Made by a program: the position numbers and the translations under genes
From: Tolypeutes matacus
Lineage: Eukaryota; Chordata; Mammalia; Cingulata; Chlamyphoridae
NCBI GenBank assembly: GCA_026826555.1
Contig: JAKSZT010054573.1
Span: 764,505-828,504, forward strand
Length of the DNA stretch: 64,000 nucleotides
Direction: 5' to 3'
The notes under the pieces: model-generated
Database searches by the model: none
What the model saw: the letters and a program-made list of their open reading frames with translations, nothing else
What the model was told of the DNA's origin: nothing
Shown here: in pieces, positions 1 through 11,295 of the stretch
Position numbering within the stretch: the stretch's first letter is position 1
How the letters are laid out: each line of letters opens with the position of its first letter

Positions 1-322
1 TTTAAAAATCTCAGATATGTGGAAGAACCAGAGGTCATTCAGAAGCACCAAATGGACAGTCCCGCTGGAAGGCCCCAGAGAGCAAGCGAAAGTATCCACG
101 TGTCGTGCTGGGCAGACAAGGATAGCCCTGGGGGAATTTCCCACTATCAGGGATTTTTGTCTGATTTTCCAGTGCATGTCAAAGTTGTTGACACTCTACT
201 GTAGTCTATTAAATGTACAATAGCATTATGCCTAAAAAACAAGGTACATACTTTAATTAAAAAATACTTTATTGCTAAAAAAAAAAAAAAAAAAAAAGAA
301 GAAGCTGCTATAATTGGAGCCT

Positions 323-643
323 TCAGCAAGTTTTCATCTTTTTGCTGGTGGAGGGTCTTGCCTCAATGTTGGTTGCTGAAGGATGAGGCGGCTGTGACAA
401 TTTCTTAAAATAAGACAACAATGAAGTTTGCCACATTAATCGACTCTTCTTTTCGTGAATGATTTCTCTGTAGCATGTGATGCTATTTGATAGCATTTTA
501 CTCACTGCAGAACTTCTTTCAAAATTGGAGTCAATTGTCTCAAGTCCTGCCACTGCTTTGTCATCTAAGTTGATGTAATACTCTAAATCCCTTGTTGTCA
601 TTTCAACCATGTTCACAGCATCTTTACCTGGAGTAGATTCCAT
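323..643 (-). pseudogene. Tigger transposase C-terminal fragment
   Basis: A 106-codon minus-strand frame encodes a recognisable Tigger/CENP-B-like transposase tail. It reads through segments such as [28 protein letters not shown] and [18 protein letters not shown]. The DDE catalytic core and N-terminal helix-turn-helix DNA-binding domains lie upstream in the intact family and are missing here. The first ATG is internal to the family protein, so this is not a genuine gene start. The fragment cannot act as a transposase. A domesticated TIGD-like gene is unlikely because the frame is short and lies within transposon flanks. Confidence 0.75.
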
Positions 644-746
644 TTCAAGAAACCACTTTCTTTGCTACTCCATAGGAAGCAAATCCTCTGTTCAAGTTTT
701 CTCATGAGATGGCAGCAGTTCAGTCCCATCTTCAGCCTCCACTTCT

Positions 747-933
747 TTTTTTTTTTTTTTTAAAGATTTTATTTATTTATTCATTTATCCCCCCCTTGCT
801 GCCTGTGCTCGCTGGGTCAGCTAACCACGCCATGCGGGCGGGCCTGCCTTCACCAGGAGGCCCCGGGAACCGAACCCGGGGCCTCCCATATGGTAAACAG
901 GAGCCCTACTGATTGAGCCACAGCTGCTTCCCG
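747..933 (-). mobile_element. DAS-type tRNA-Ala SINE, single head, young
   Basis: Read on the minus strand the element starts GGGAAGC, has pol III A-box-like and B-box-like (GGTTCGGTTCC) motifs in a tRNA-Ala-derived head, a GC-rich body and an A-rich tail ending in AAATAAA repeats. It is flanked by a perfect 14-bp direct repeat, cagcctccacttct, at 733-746 and 934-947, the mark of L1-mediated target-primed insertion. It interrupts the Tigger element. Its body is nearly identical to the copy at 41914-42102, suggesting one recent subfamily. Confidence 0.95.
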
Positions 934-1027
934 CAGCCTCCACTTCTAACTCTAGTTCTCTTGTTATTTCTATCACAACTGCAGTTACTTCCTAAAACAA
1001 TTGGACACTATTTTGCAAAATGAAAAA

Positions 1028-1345
1028 AAAAATGGACCTTGATATAAACCTCACACTTTATATAACACTTAACACAAAATGCATCATTTATCTAAATGTA
1101 AAGCATAAAATTATAAAACTCTGGGAAGAAAATATAGGGGGAAATCTTCATAACATTAGATTAGGCAAAGATTTCTTAGATATGGCACCAAAAGTATGAT
1201 TCATAAAAGGTAAAAAAATGTATCAGCTGAACTACATCAAAATTAAAAACTTCTGCTCTCTGATAGCGTAAATAAAATGAAAAAACAAGCCACAGATTTG
1301 GAGAAGATATTTGCAAATCACATATCCCAGAAAAGACTTGTAGGC
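1028..1345 (+). mobile_element. L1 ORF2 fragment (C-terminal coding part)
   Basis: The sequence matches the region of mammalian L1 ORF2 that encodes the segment around 'KIKNFC' and the following basic stretch, in plus orientation. It is diverged, with stops. The next fragment (from 1346) comes from a more upstream part of ORF2, so the two pieces are out of order and cannot be one simple insertion. They are either two separate L1 fragments or a rearranged one. Confidence 0.6.
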
Positions 1346-2223
1346 AGATATCAATTCTCCCAATATGGATTTATGGGTTCAGTGCCATCCCAACCAATAT
1401 TCTTCCAGGTTTCTATAGAATGACAAAGCCATTCTAATATTTATAAGGAAATAGACCTAAATTTGTATAGAAAGGACCTAGAATTTCTAAAGCAATCTTG
1501 AAAAATAACCAGATTGGGGAAGCGGATGTGGCTCAAGTGATTGAGCTCCCACCTACCACATGGGAGGTCCCTGGTTTGGTTCCTGGTGCCTCCTAATCCT
1601 TGACAGCGAGCTGGCGCGATGGGCAGGCTTGGCAACCTGACACAACAAGAGACACAAGAAGAAAAACATAATGAGAGACACAACAACGCAGGGAGTGAAG
1701 GTTCCCGGTGCCTCCTAAAGAAGACAATGAGCTATCATGACGGGCGAGCTGACACAACAAGGTGACGCAACAAGAGACACGAAGAAAAACACAATGAGAG
1801 ACACAACAAAGCAGGGAATAGAGGTGGCTTAAGCGATTAGGTTCGTCCCTCCCACATTGGAGGTCCCGGGTTTGGTTTCCTAAAGAAACAAAGAAGATGA
1901 ATGGACACAGCAAGTGCAAACAACAGCGGGGGTTGGGGGTGGGGGAGAGAAATAAATAAATAAAATAAATCTTTAAAAAAAAGAAAAAGAACCAAATTGG
2001 AGGACTTCAGACTTCACACTGCCAGAATTCAAGAATTACTATACTGCTGCTCTAATTAAGCCACCATGATATTGGCACTAAGGTAGAAAAATAATCAATG
2101 GAACAAAGTAGAGTACCCAGAAATTGTCTGATACATAGATGGAAATTGATTTTTGAAGTGGGTGCCAAGGAATCCAATATTGTTTCTAGACCATATGATG
2201 AATGTGGCTTTTTCTTATATTGC
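1346..2223 (+). mobile_element. L1 ORF2 fragment interrupted by a composite SINE
   Basis: Positions 1346-1517 and about 1991-2165 are consecutive parts of an L1 ORF2 thumb/C-terminal region (the 'GGLxLPDFKxYY' neighbourhood) in plus orientation, split by the SINE at 1518-1990. The L1 reading resumes directly after the SINE's repeated target, accaaattgg. Similarity fades after about 2165, before the LTR at 2224. It is an old and inactive fragment. Confidence 0.6.
1518..1990 (+). mobile_element. Composite DAS-type SINE with repeated tRNA-Ala heads
   Basis: A tRNA-like head starts at 1518 (ggaagcggatgtggctcaag). A second truncated head remnant lies near 1690, and a further head begins near 1813 (ggtggcttaagcgattag). 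The linkers between them are related (gacacaacaa, gaaaaacacaatgagagac). It ends in an A-rich tail. A near-perfect 10-bp duplication flanks it (accagattgg at 1508-1517, accaaattgg at 1991-2000). It is a multimeric SINE rather than a single unit. Similar dimers are at 28408-28785 and 34153-34499. Confidence 0.82.
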
Positions 2224-2720
2224 TGTTGAGTGGGACGGCGACCACTTACTTAAAATAAAAGTTCTGAATACAGAGAGTTGGACTAAAGGCTGCAGTAATT
2301 TATTTCTTTCTCATGAGAAAGGGTGCACGCCCAGGCTGATGAAAGTGGGCAAGTGCACAGGATCAGTGCAAGAACGAAGATTATATAGTTCCCCTGATGC
2401 AATGTCCCATTTCCCTCCCTCCCCAACCTTACCCATCTCCCATTCACTGGCAGTTGTGGGCTTACAATTTTAGGCTTGAAAACTAACCCAATCCTAAGGC
2501 GAAAAGTGTAAGAATACGTTCTCAGTGTCCAAGTTCATCCCCTTTACTGACATGGGTTTTTGGGGAAGTGACTCAAACAAGAATGAGGGAGGATTAGATA
2601 AGCAGGAACAGGGAAAAGTTCTGAAAAGAGGCCACCTAGAATGTGGGAGGGTGAGATAAGTGGGAACAGGGAATGCAGTTTGAGAAGAGGCCACCCTTTG
2701 TTCTATTTCTCTCACTGTCA
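2224..2720 (-). mobile_element. Solo LTR-like element
   Basis: Read on the minus strand this ~497-bp block starts TGACAGTGAG and ends CCACTCAACA, so it has TG...CA termini. A TATA-like sequence (rc of ttatatag) lies at about 2381-2388, and an AATAAA signal about 80 bp further on (2304-2299), the U3-R-U5 order of a retroviral LTR. A diverged 58-bp direct duplication (from 2591 and from 2649) sits in the presumptive U3. No flanking duplication was found and no internal retroviral genes are attached. The family was not identified. Confidence 0.5.
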
Positions 2721-2764
2721 ACAAATCATGGCATAGAGCGGATAGAGTTCATCTATGATGCAAC

Positions 2765-2845
2765 CCACTCATTTACAGCTGAGTTTATGGCTAGTTAGTG
2801 GCAGAGCATGGGCTCAGCCTCAAGCCTCCTAGTCCAACAGCGTCT
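2765..2845 (-). mobile_element. MIR fragment
   Basis: A short run resembles the antisense MIR core (tagttagtggcagagc, followed by an accession of 'gcctcctagtccaa'). It is old, diverged and short, so support is limited. Confidence 0.4.
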
Positions 2846-3056
2846 CCATAGTATCTGGTAGCTCTCCCAGCCCAGAATGTGCATCACATCTCTTTCTGGC
2901 GGTAGATATTGTTTCTAAGAAGTCTTTGCTCAGCTAGTCAGTGGCTGGCTGGGGAGTCATTAAACCTGTTGAACTGAAGTTCTTGTTTTAATATAGTGCC
3001 TCTGTATTTTAGTGAAAATGCTATCTTTGAAATTCTCTAATTACCCACCTCCAGTA

Positions 3057-3542
3057 GGCAGAATGCTCTCCTATCCTCCCTCTGTGCTGTCTGTATCCTA
3101 CTTGAGAGCCTGTACATATATTAGGTTGTGTGGCAAAGGGAAATTAAGACTGCTAATTGGCTGACTTTAAGGTAGGGAACGTATCCGGGACTACCTGAGT
3201 GGGTCCAATGTCACCTTAGGGATCCTTAGAGATAGAAGTGGGACTCAGAAGAGAGAAACAGCAAGATGGCAAGAAGGACTTAGCCTGATGTCAATGGCTT
3301 TAGAGATGGAGGAAGGGGCCATGAGCCCAGGACCACAGGCAGCCTCTAGAAGCTGAAAAAGGTAAGGAAATAGATTCTTCCCTAGAGCCCCCAGAAGGAA
3401 CAGAGCCCTGCTGACACCTGGATTTTAGCCCATGAGACCTGTTAGGGACTTCTCACCTCCAGAACTAGAAAACAATGCATTTGTATTGTTTAAGCCACTA
3501 CATTTGTGGTGATTTGTTACAGCAGTGATAGGAAACTAATAC
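3057..3542 (+). mobile_element. MLT1-type MaLR LTR
   Basis: The sequence follows the MLT1 pattern: a middle part rich in 'gaagatggaggaaggggcc'-like text, then 'ccctgctgacacctggattt', then an end in the 'taagccacta...ggaaactaat' style. MaLR elements are ancient nonautonomous relatives of ERVL. This copy is a solo LTR in plus orientation just upstream of the full-length L1 insertion. The subfamily is not determined. Confidence 0.68.
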
Positions 3543-3558
3543 TCTACCACATTCATCA

Positions 3559-3574
3559 GGAGTGATTAACTTTT
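3559..3574. repeat. Left target-site duplication of the long L1
   Basis: The 16-bp ggagtgattaactttt matches ggattgatcaactttt at 13090-13105 in 14 of 16 positions. It lies directly beside the A/T-rich tail (3' end) of the minus-strand L1, as expected for a target-site duplication that has since mutated. Confidence 0.65.
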
Positions 3575-6525
3575 TAAAAATATTTTAAAAGATGTTAAGA
3601 CAAAAATTACAGGGATTCCCATGTTCCCCACCTCCCACACCTCCCACAACCTCCCACATAAACATCCTTCATTAGTGTGGCTCATCACCTGCAATGGATA
3701 TACACATCCTGGTGCTTTGCCACTAAGCATGGACCACAGTTCACATTGTAGACCACACTCTCTCCACACAGATCTGCATGTTATATGCTGATGTAAAATG
3801 GCCTATATCTGTAATTGTAATGTCACTCAGGATAATTCCCAAGTCCCGAAAAAGCCCCTGAACTATAACTGCTTTTCCCTCTCCCTGCCCCGAAAAAGTC
3901 CAGCGGCCACTGGCTCCTCCTCACTGTTATAATTTCTTCCATTGCTTGAATCGCAATATGTCTACAACAGAATACCAGTAAGTCCACTCTAGTCCATAGC
4001 TCTTCCCCCAATCCTGAGGAGTCTGGGATGGTGATGTCCACTCCACCTCCAAGTGAGAGGGGGCTTATGTCCCATGGATAAGATGGATGGGATTATCCTG
4101 CCTTCAGCTGCAGACTCTCTCCATTCCCTGGGATGGCCGTTGTCCATCATCATCTCCTCGCCAGGTGTCTTGGGTGACTCCATTGAGCTGTAGAGTAGGA
4201 GTTGCAGCTCGGAGATTCCAGGCACAGCTGGCACATGGGCAGGCCAAAGGCTCCAGTCTCTGGAAGTACACCTACAAACTCCAGCACCACATATCGGTTT
4301 GACTATAAGGGACTGATGGACCATGTGCAGGGAGGACTTATTTGAGTCCAACTCTGTCACTCTCAGGAGCACAGATTCCAAAGTATAGCCCACTGATAAG
4401 GCAGCAATCTCTGGAGCTGTCCCCCCTTATATAGGACCTGAGTGTCTCCAGAGCCTTCAGAAGCCCCTCTGTGTGGGGCGATATCCACTTTGGTGTTCTA
4501 TGAGATCCTACTGAGGTGTGCGTAAGCATTATCTCTGGGATGACCTCCTGACTCTCTTTGAAGTCTCTTAGCGATATGAACTAATTTGTCTTTACCTTTT
4601 CTCCCTTTTATTCAAGGTCTTTTTCCAGTCATATTGCCAGTTGGCACTTGGTAGTAATCCCTCATTGCCAGGGAAGCTCATCCCCGGGAGTCATGTCCCA
4701 CACTGGGGGGAAGGTAATGCATTCATATGCTGAATTTGTCTTAGAGAGAGGCCACATTTGAGCAACAAGGAGGCTCTCAGGTGGCAACCCTTAGGCACCC
4801 CATAACAGTAGGCTAAGTTTCAATTACAAGAGCAAAGACTCATAAGGCTAGTCATCAATAAGAAGAACCCATCAGTGGATCATCCTCCTTTGCCAGACAC
4901 TGCCCCTGCACTTGGGGGACTGTTGCTGCTACCTTGGAGAATGTGGCAGAGCTCTCCAGGCTGGGAATTCAGTATTCTCTCATTTATTGAGTGATTCTCC
5001 ACCCACTGTGACCATGCCCCACCCCTTGATCATTTGAATAATTTTATATATCTTTTATGTATATTCAGGTGAACTTCCTCCTATGAAACCCCCATCCCAG
5101 ACACCTCCCACCAATGATCCTCTTCTGCCCCCGCTGTAACCCTTCTGTGATCCAAACCTTCCTTAAAGATGAAGCCCATATAATAGCCAAATACAATTAA
5201 TGGGTAAATGAAATAATGATAAGTATAAATGTAAGAGATAAAATACATGGAAACTTTTAAAAAACACTAAAAATAAAATAAAATGAAAGGATTGGGATAT
5301 TCAAAAAATGTGAAAAAAACAAAAAAATTAGAAAAAAAAAATTTTTAAACATTTTTCCTTTTATCACTGCATTATTGGGTATCCAGTCTGTACTGTGGCA
5401 CCTTCCCCCTCTCACTTCTCAGTGTCTCCCAAATTTTCTTTTAATTTTCAAAGAAGTTTTAGGTCACAGCAAAGTCACACACAGAATACTAGAGACTCTC
5501 GTATACCCAACCTCCTCCCCCTTTCCTCACCCCATATTAAAACCTTTTTGTATGTGGATGGTAGCATTGATAACTGTTTTACAGATAGTGAAACATAGCT
5601 ACTAAACATTGTCAATGGTTTACAGTATAGTTTACATTTTAGACGGTACAATTTAATAATTTTTGATGATATTTACCATGTCTATCACTGTAAGGTAATG
5701 AAAAACATTTCCCCTGACCACTAAATACCCCCTGTTTGATCTATTCTGTTACTCCCTCCTGATCCCCCTGGGGCACATGACACCCCCCTGTCTTGACTCA
5801 TTGGATGACAAGATTCATAGTTACATGCAACAAGAGGTCTTGACACGCTGATTGTCCTCTGCTATTAGGATCCACCCTTGCTCATAAGAGACACCCACCT
5901 GTCTGTTTCTGGGTGAATCAGTCCTTCCAAAGATGGGAGTCCATCTCCTTCCCACTCACTGTGTGAGTCTCCACTCACTGACACAACACATTATGACAGG
6001 ATGAACACTCACACACTCCCCAGAAGCCTCCTCTAGATGTGCCCCGTCCTGAATGCCCCCCCAACCAACACCCTAGACCAGTGACACTCCCTTGTCATAT
6101 TGCCATAAGAGCATTCCCACCCCTGCACTTTCAACCTCATACCCAAAAATCCCATGTTCACCTGGTCCCTCTCCCATCTCTCCCCCCAGTATCCTGGGTA
6201 TTCTAACCCGCCCTTCCTAATCTACCTACCTGTCAACCCTGCACCACCAAACCCAGTGATATCACTACCCACCTGTCCTATCATTCAATACGCAACTATA
6301 CTCTATCGCTTTACCATAGATTATGTCCGTATGGGTGATGGCTCACAACCTTCTCTTCTCTTTCTCTCTTGTTAACCTATATTTCAGACAGTGGTTCTCA
6401 GAGACTGCTCACTTTCCTCAATTCTTATCAATGAGGTCATGTACTGTTCATCCTTCAATGCCTGGCTTGCTTCACTCAACATAAGGTCTTCAAGATTCAT
6501 CCATGTTATTCTGTGTGTTAGCACT
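3575..6525 (-). other. L1 3' region and tail
   Basis: This is 2.95 kb of non-coding L1 sequence downstream of the ORF2 stop. The terminal ~500 bp (3575-4080) is shared with 42765-43261 and, over its last part, with 52852-53130. Those copies are short L1 insertions ending in A-tails, which supports this being the true L1 end. A second stretch at about 5430-5700 also looks like an L1 3' end. The 3' region is therefore either modular or made from two L1 copies. Open frames inside it (for example 3989-4393) show no protein similarity. Confidence 0.65.
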
Positions 6526-9500
6526 TTATTCCTTCTTAACAGCTGAGTAATATTCCATTGTATGTATGTACCACATTTTGTTTATCTGTTCCTCTGTTGA
6601 TGGGCACCAGGGTTGATTCCAACTTTTGGCAATAGTGAACAATGCCACTATGAACATTGGTGTGCATATATCTGTTCATGTCTTTGCTTTCAATTCTTCT
6701 GGGTATATACCCAGCAGTGGAATCACTGGATCATACAGAAGATCTATTGTTAGTTTTCTGAGGAACCGCCAAACTGTCCTCCACAGTGGACCATTCCATA
6801 ATCCCACCAGCAGTGGATGAGGGTTCCCATTCTTCCACATCCTCTCCAAAGCTTATAGTCTACTGTTTTTTTAATAGCCGCCATTCTAATGGGTGTAAGA
6901 TGGTATCTCATTGTAGTTTTGATTTGCATTTCCCTAATAGTTAGCGATGTCGAGCATTTTTTCATGTGCTTTTTAGCCATTTGTATTACTTCCTTAAAGA
7001 AGTGTCTTTTCAAGTCACTTGTCCATTTTTTAAATGGGTTGTTTGTCTTTTTATTTTCGAGGTGTAGGATTTATATATGCAGGATATTAGGCTCCTATCA
7101 GATATACGAGTGCCAAATATTTTCTCCCATTGGGTAGGCTGCCTTTTTATTTTCTTGATAACGTCCTTTGAGGTGCAGAAGTTTTTAATTTTGAGGAGAT
7201 CCCATTTATCTATTTTTTCTTTTGCTGCTTGTGCTTTGGGTGTGAAGTTCATGAAACCATTTCCTATTACAAGGTCCTGTAGATGCTTCCCTACATTATC
7301 TTCCAAGGTCTTTATGGTTTTGGCTCTTAATATTTAGATCTTTGATCCATCTTGAGTTGATTTTTGTATAAGGTGTGAGATGGTGTTCCTCTCTCATTCT
7401 TTTGGATATGGATATCCAGCTCTCCAAGCACCACTTGTTGAAGAGGCCATTCTCTCCCAACTGAGTGGGCTTGGTGGTCTTGTCGAATATCAGATGACTG
7501 TATATGCAAGGATATATATCAGAACTCTCAATTTGGTTCCATTGGTCAGTAGGTCTATCCTTGTGCCAATACCATGCAGTTCTGACCACTGTAACTTTGT
7601 AGTATGTTTTAAAGTCAGGTAGTATGATACCTCCAACTTCATTTTTCTTTTTCAATATGTCTTTGGTGATTCAGGGCCTCTTACCTTTCCAAATATATTT
7701 TGCAGTTTTTCCAATTCCTTAAAAAAATACAGTGTTGATTTTTATTGGGATTGCATTAGATGTGTAGATTAGTTTGGGTAGGATAGACATCTTGATGATT
7801 TTTAGTCTTCCTATCTATGAACAGGGAATATTCTTCAATTTATTTAAGTCTTCTTTGACAGTGGTGTGTAGTTTTCCTTTGCAACTTTAGTTAAATTTAT
7901 TCCTAGGTATTTTATTCTTTTAGTTACTGTTGTAAATGGTATTTTTTTCTTGATTTCATCCTCAGATTGCTCATTATTGGTGTACAGAAATGCTACTGAT
8001 TTTTTTAGCATTGGTCCTATAGCCTGCAACATTACTGAACTCCTTTATAAGTTCTAGAAGCTTTGTTGTAGATTTCTCAGGGCTTTCTACGTATAGGATC
8101 ATGTCATCTGCAAATAATGAAATTTTTACTTCTTCCTTTCCAATTTGGATGCCTTTTATATCTTTTTCTTGCCTCAGTGCTCGAGCAAGTACTTCTAAGA
8201 CAATGTTAAATAGAAGTGGTGATAGTAGGCATCCTTGTCTTGTTCCCGATCTCAGAGGGAAGACTTTTAGGATTTCACCATTGAAGATGATGGTAGCTTT
8301 GGGTTTTTCATATATACCCTTTATCATGTTCAGAAAGTTTCCATCTATTCCTATCTTTTGTAGTGTTTTTATGAGGAAAGAGTGCTGTATTTTGTTGAAT
8401 GCTTTTTCTGCATCTATACGGATGATCATGTGATTTTTTTTTCTTTCAATCTGTTTATGTGGTGTATTACATTGATTGATTTTCTTATATTGAACCATCC
8501 TTGCATATCCGGGATGAAACCCACTTGGTCGTGGTGTATAATCCTTTTGATATGTTGTTGAATGCGATTAGCAAGTATTTTGTTGAGGATTTTAGCATCT
8601 AGGTTCATTAGAGAAATTGGTCTGTAATTTTCCTTTCTTGTGGTATCTTTGTTTGGTTTTGGTATTAGGGTAATGTCGGCATTGTAGAATGAGTTAGGCA
8701 ATATTCTTTCTACTTCTGTTTTTTGGAAGAGCTTAAGCAGAATTGGTGTTAGCTCTTTCTGGAATATTTGGTAGAATTCAGCTGTGAAGTCATCTGGTCC
8801 TGGGCTCTTCTTAGTTGGGAGGTTTTTGATGACTGAGTCTATCTCTTTACTTGTAATTGGACTGTTGATTTCATCAATTTCTTCTTTCATCAATGTGGGC
8901 TGTTTGTGAGTGTCTATAAACTTGTCCATTTCCTCTAAATTATCATTCTTGTTGGCATATAATTTTTCAAAGTATCCTCTTATGAAACTCTTTATTTCTG
9001 TGGGGTCAGTAGTGATATTCCCTTGTGCATTCCTTATTTTGTGTATTTGCATCTGTTCTCTCTTTTTCTTTGTTAGTTTGGCTATGGGTTTGTCAATTTT
9101 ATTGATATTCTCAAAGAACCAGCTTTTGGTTTTGTTTATTTTTTCTAGTGCTTTCTTATTCTCTATTTCATTTAGTTCTGCTCTAATCTTTTGTTATTTC
9201 CTTCTTTCTACTTCCTTTAGGTTTAGTTTGTTGTTGTTTTTCCAATTCCTCCAGGTGTCTAGTTAGGTCTTCAATTTTAGCTCTTTCTTCTTTTTTAATA
9301 TATGAGTTTATGGCTATGAACTTCCCTCTCAGGACAGCTTTGGCTGCATCCCATAGGTTTTGATAATGTTGTGTTGTCATTTTCATTAGTTTCAAGGTAG
9401 TTACTGATTTCTTTTGAGATTTCCTCCTTGACCCACTGTTTGTCTAAGAGTGTGTTGTTTAACTTCCATATCTTTGTGCCTAATCTGTTTCTCTGGCTCT

Positions 9501-10215
9501 TAGTGATTTCCGATTTCATTCCATTGTGGTCAAAGAAATTACTTTGTATAATCTCAATCTTTCTGAATTCATTGAGAGTTGTTCTGTGGCCTAGCATGTG
9601 GTCTATCTTGGAGTATTACCCATGTGCACTCAAGAAGAATGTAAATCCTGCTGTATTTCGGTATAGTGTTCTGTATATGTCTATTAAGTCCAGGTCCTCT
9701 AATGTATTATTCAGAGTTTTTGTTTCTTTATTGATTCTCTGTCTAGATGTTCTGTCTAATGGTGATAATGGTGTATTAAAGTCCCCCACTATAATTGTAG
9801 AGGCATTTATTTCCCCACTTAGTTTTTCCAGAGTTTGCCTCATGTATTTTGAGGCATCCCGATTAGGTGCATAAATGTTTATGATTGTTCTCTTTTCTTG
9901 AAACATTACCCCTTTTACTAATATATAGTGTCAATCTTTGTCTCTTACAATAGTTTTGCATTTAAAATCTATTTTGTCTAATATTAGGATAGCTACTCCT
10001 GCCCTTTTTTGGCTATTGTTTGTTTGTAAAACTGTTTTCCAGCCGTTCACTTTCAACCTCCTTGAATCCTTGGGTCGAAGGTGGATTTCTTGTAGACAGC
10101 ATATAGATGGATCGTATTTCCTTATCCATTCTGCCAATTTGTGTCTCTTGGCTGGTGAGTTTAATCCATTAACATTCAGGGTTATTACTCACAATGATTT
10201 TTTTACATCAGCCAT
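6526..10215 (-). pseudogene. L1 ORF2 (endonuclease-reverse transcriptase), broken
   Basis: About 1230 codons; ORF2p nicks DNA and copies L1 RNA at the nick. Endonuclease motifs are visible: CLQE near 10089 and GDFN at about 9775-9786. The reverse transcriptase follows, with RPISLMN and QVGFIP motifs in the 8426-9052 frame and the catalytic FADD at 8103-8114. The C-terminal cysteine motif near 6800-6850 keeps its middle Cys and His, but the first and last Cys positions read Leu and Tyr. The presumed start ATG at 10213-10215 is followed by an in-frame TGA at codon 9. Other damage includes stops near 9931 and 9616, frameshifts near 9365, 9150, 8440, 8010, 7650, 7300 and 7010, and a shift near 6790. 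The product cannot be functional. ORF2 begins 12 nt after the ORF1 stop. Confidence 0.9.
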
Positions 10216-10227
10216 ATTTTCTTTGGG

Positions 10228-11295
10228 TTAATGTTTGTCATATGTTGTTTTTATTTCTCTTTTTGTTTTTTTAGTTGTTCTTACACTCTCCTCCAACTCT
10301 CTCTCCCCTGTTTTTTCCTTTCAACTTGTAGAACTTCCTTTAGTATTTCTTGAAGTGCAGGTTTCTTATTGGCATACTCTTTTAATTTCTGTTTATCTGT
10401 GAATATTTTGAACTCTCCATCATTTTTTAATGCAAGTTTTGCTGGATAGAGAATTCATGGCTGGAAGTGTTTTTCTTTTAGTACTTTGACTATGTCATTC
10501 CACTGTCTTCTTGCCTCTACGATTTCAGATGAGAAATCAGCACTTAATCTTGTTGTGCTTCCCTTGTATGTGGTGGTTCTCTTTTCTCTTGCTGCCTTGA
10601 GTATTTTCTCTTTGTGTTGAGCATTGGACATTTTGACAAGTATATATCTTGGAGTTGGCCTGTGGGATTTATACTGTTTGGGGTGTGCTGTGCTTCCTGG
10701 ACATGTACATCCATCTCTCTCAATAGGGTTGGGAAGTTTTCGCCATTATTTCCTTCAACACCCCTTCTGTTCCTTTTCCCCTCTCTTCTCCTTCTGGGAT
10801 GCCTATAATGCATATGTTTGTGCATTTTCAATTGTCGGTTAAATCCCTGAGTCCCTGCTGGATTTTTTCTATCTTTTTATCTATCTGTTCTACTATCTGT
10901 TTGATTTCAGATGTATTGTCTTCCACATCACTAATTCTTTCTTCTGCCTGTTCAAATCTGCTGTTATGTGAATCCAGCGTCTTTTTTATTTCTTGGATTG
11001 TGCCATTGATCATTATCATATCCATTTTCTTTTTATGTATGTTTACAATTTCTTCAGTGTGTTCACCCAGTGTCTTCTTAATATCCTTAATCTCTTAATT
11101 CACTTCATTAAGTGAAGTGAAGGAACTTAACTTCATTAAGTTTTTAAGTTGGTCCATGATATTTGTTTGGAAAGCTTTGATTAGTTGTTCAATGTTCTGC
11201 ATCTCTTCCTGGTTTTTAGTTTGTTCATTTGACTGGTTCATGTCTTCCTGTTTCTCAATGCGGTTTGTTATTTTTTGTTGCCCTCTAGTCATCAT
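10228..11295 (-). pseudogene. L1 ORF1 (RNA-binding chaperone), broken
   Basis: About 355 codons; ORF1p is a trimeric coiled-coil RNA-binding protein that packages L1 RNA. The N-terminal part starts MMTRGQQK at 11295 and is rich in Gln, Asn and Glu. A coiled-coil-like segment follows (ERISDVEDNTSEIKQIVEQI in the 10828-11025 frame), then the RRM-like part with NFPTLLREMDVHVQEAQ and the C-terminal domain. The frame changes near 11095, 10830 and 10600. The end is placed at the TAA at 10228-10230 because that frame carries the lysine-rich tail and leaves a short gap to ORF2. Start choice is the first ATG of the open N-terminal frame. Confidence 0.78.

Larger units (their letters stand above)
185..996 (-). 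mobile_element. Tigger (pogo/Tc1-mariner) DNA transposon, 3' part
   Basis: The plus strand closely resembles the complement of the 3' end of a Tigger1-type transposon, including the transposase C-terminus and the AT-rich stretch before the terminus. The body resumes after the SINE at 747-933 with no loss beyond the duplicated target site. The 5' portion of the transposon, including most of the transposase, is absent; sequence past about 996 is not Tigger-like. This is an old, immobile cut-and-paste element; its role here is only as host for the later SINE. Family assignment is by recognition of the encoded protein end and surrounding sequence. Confidence 0.78.

Noticed and set aside
323..643. 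TIGD-like domesticated transposase gene
   Set aside because: Only the C-terminal tail is present, within transposon flanks and ended by degenerate sequence.
3989..4393. 134-codon minus-strand frame downstream of L1 ORF2
   Set aside because: It is in the L1 3' region, lacks recognisable domains, and is not kept in the homologous L1 end at 42765-43261, which includes only part of it.
7974..9052. Functional reverse transcriptase gene or domesticated RT
   Set aside because: The frames are consecutive pieces of L1 ORF2 broken by frameshifts inside an L1 with its own target duplication.
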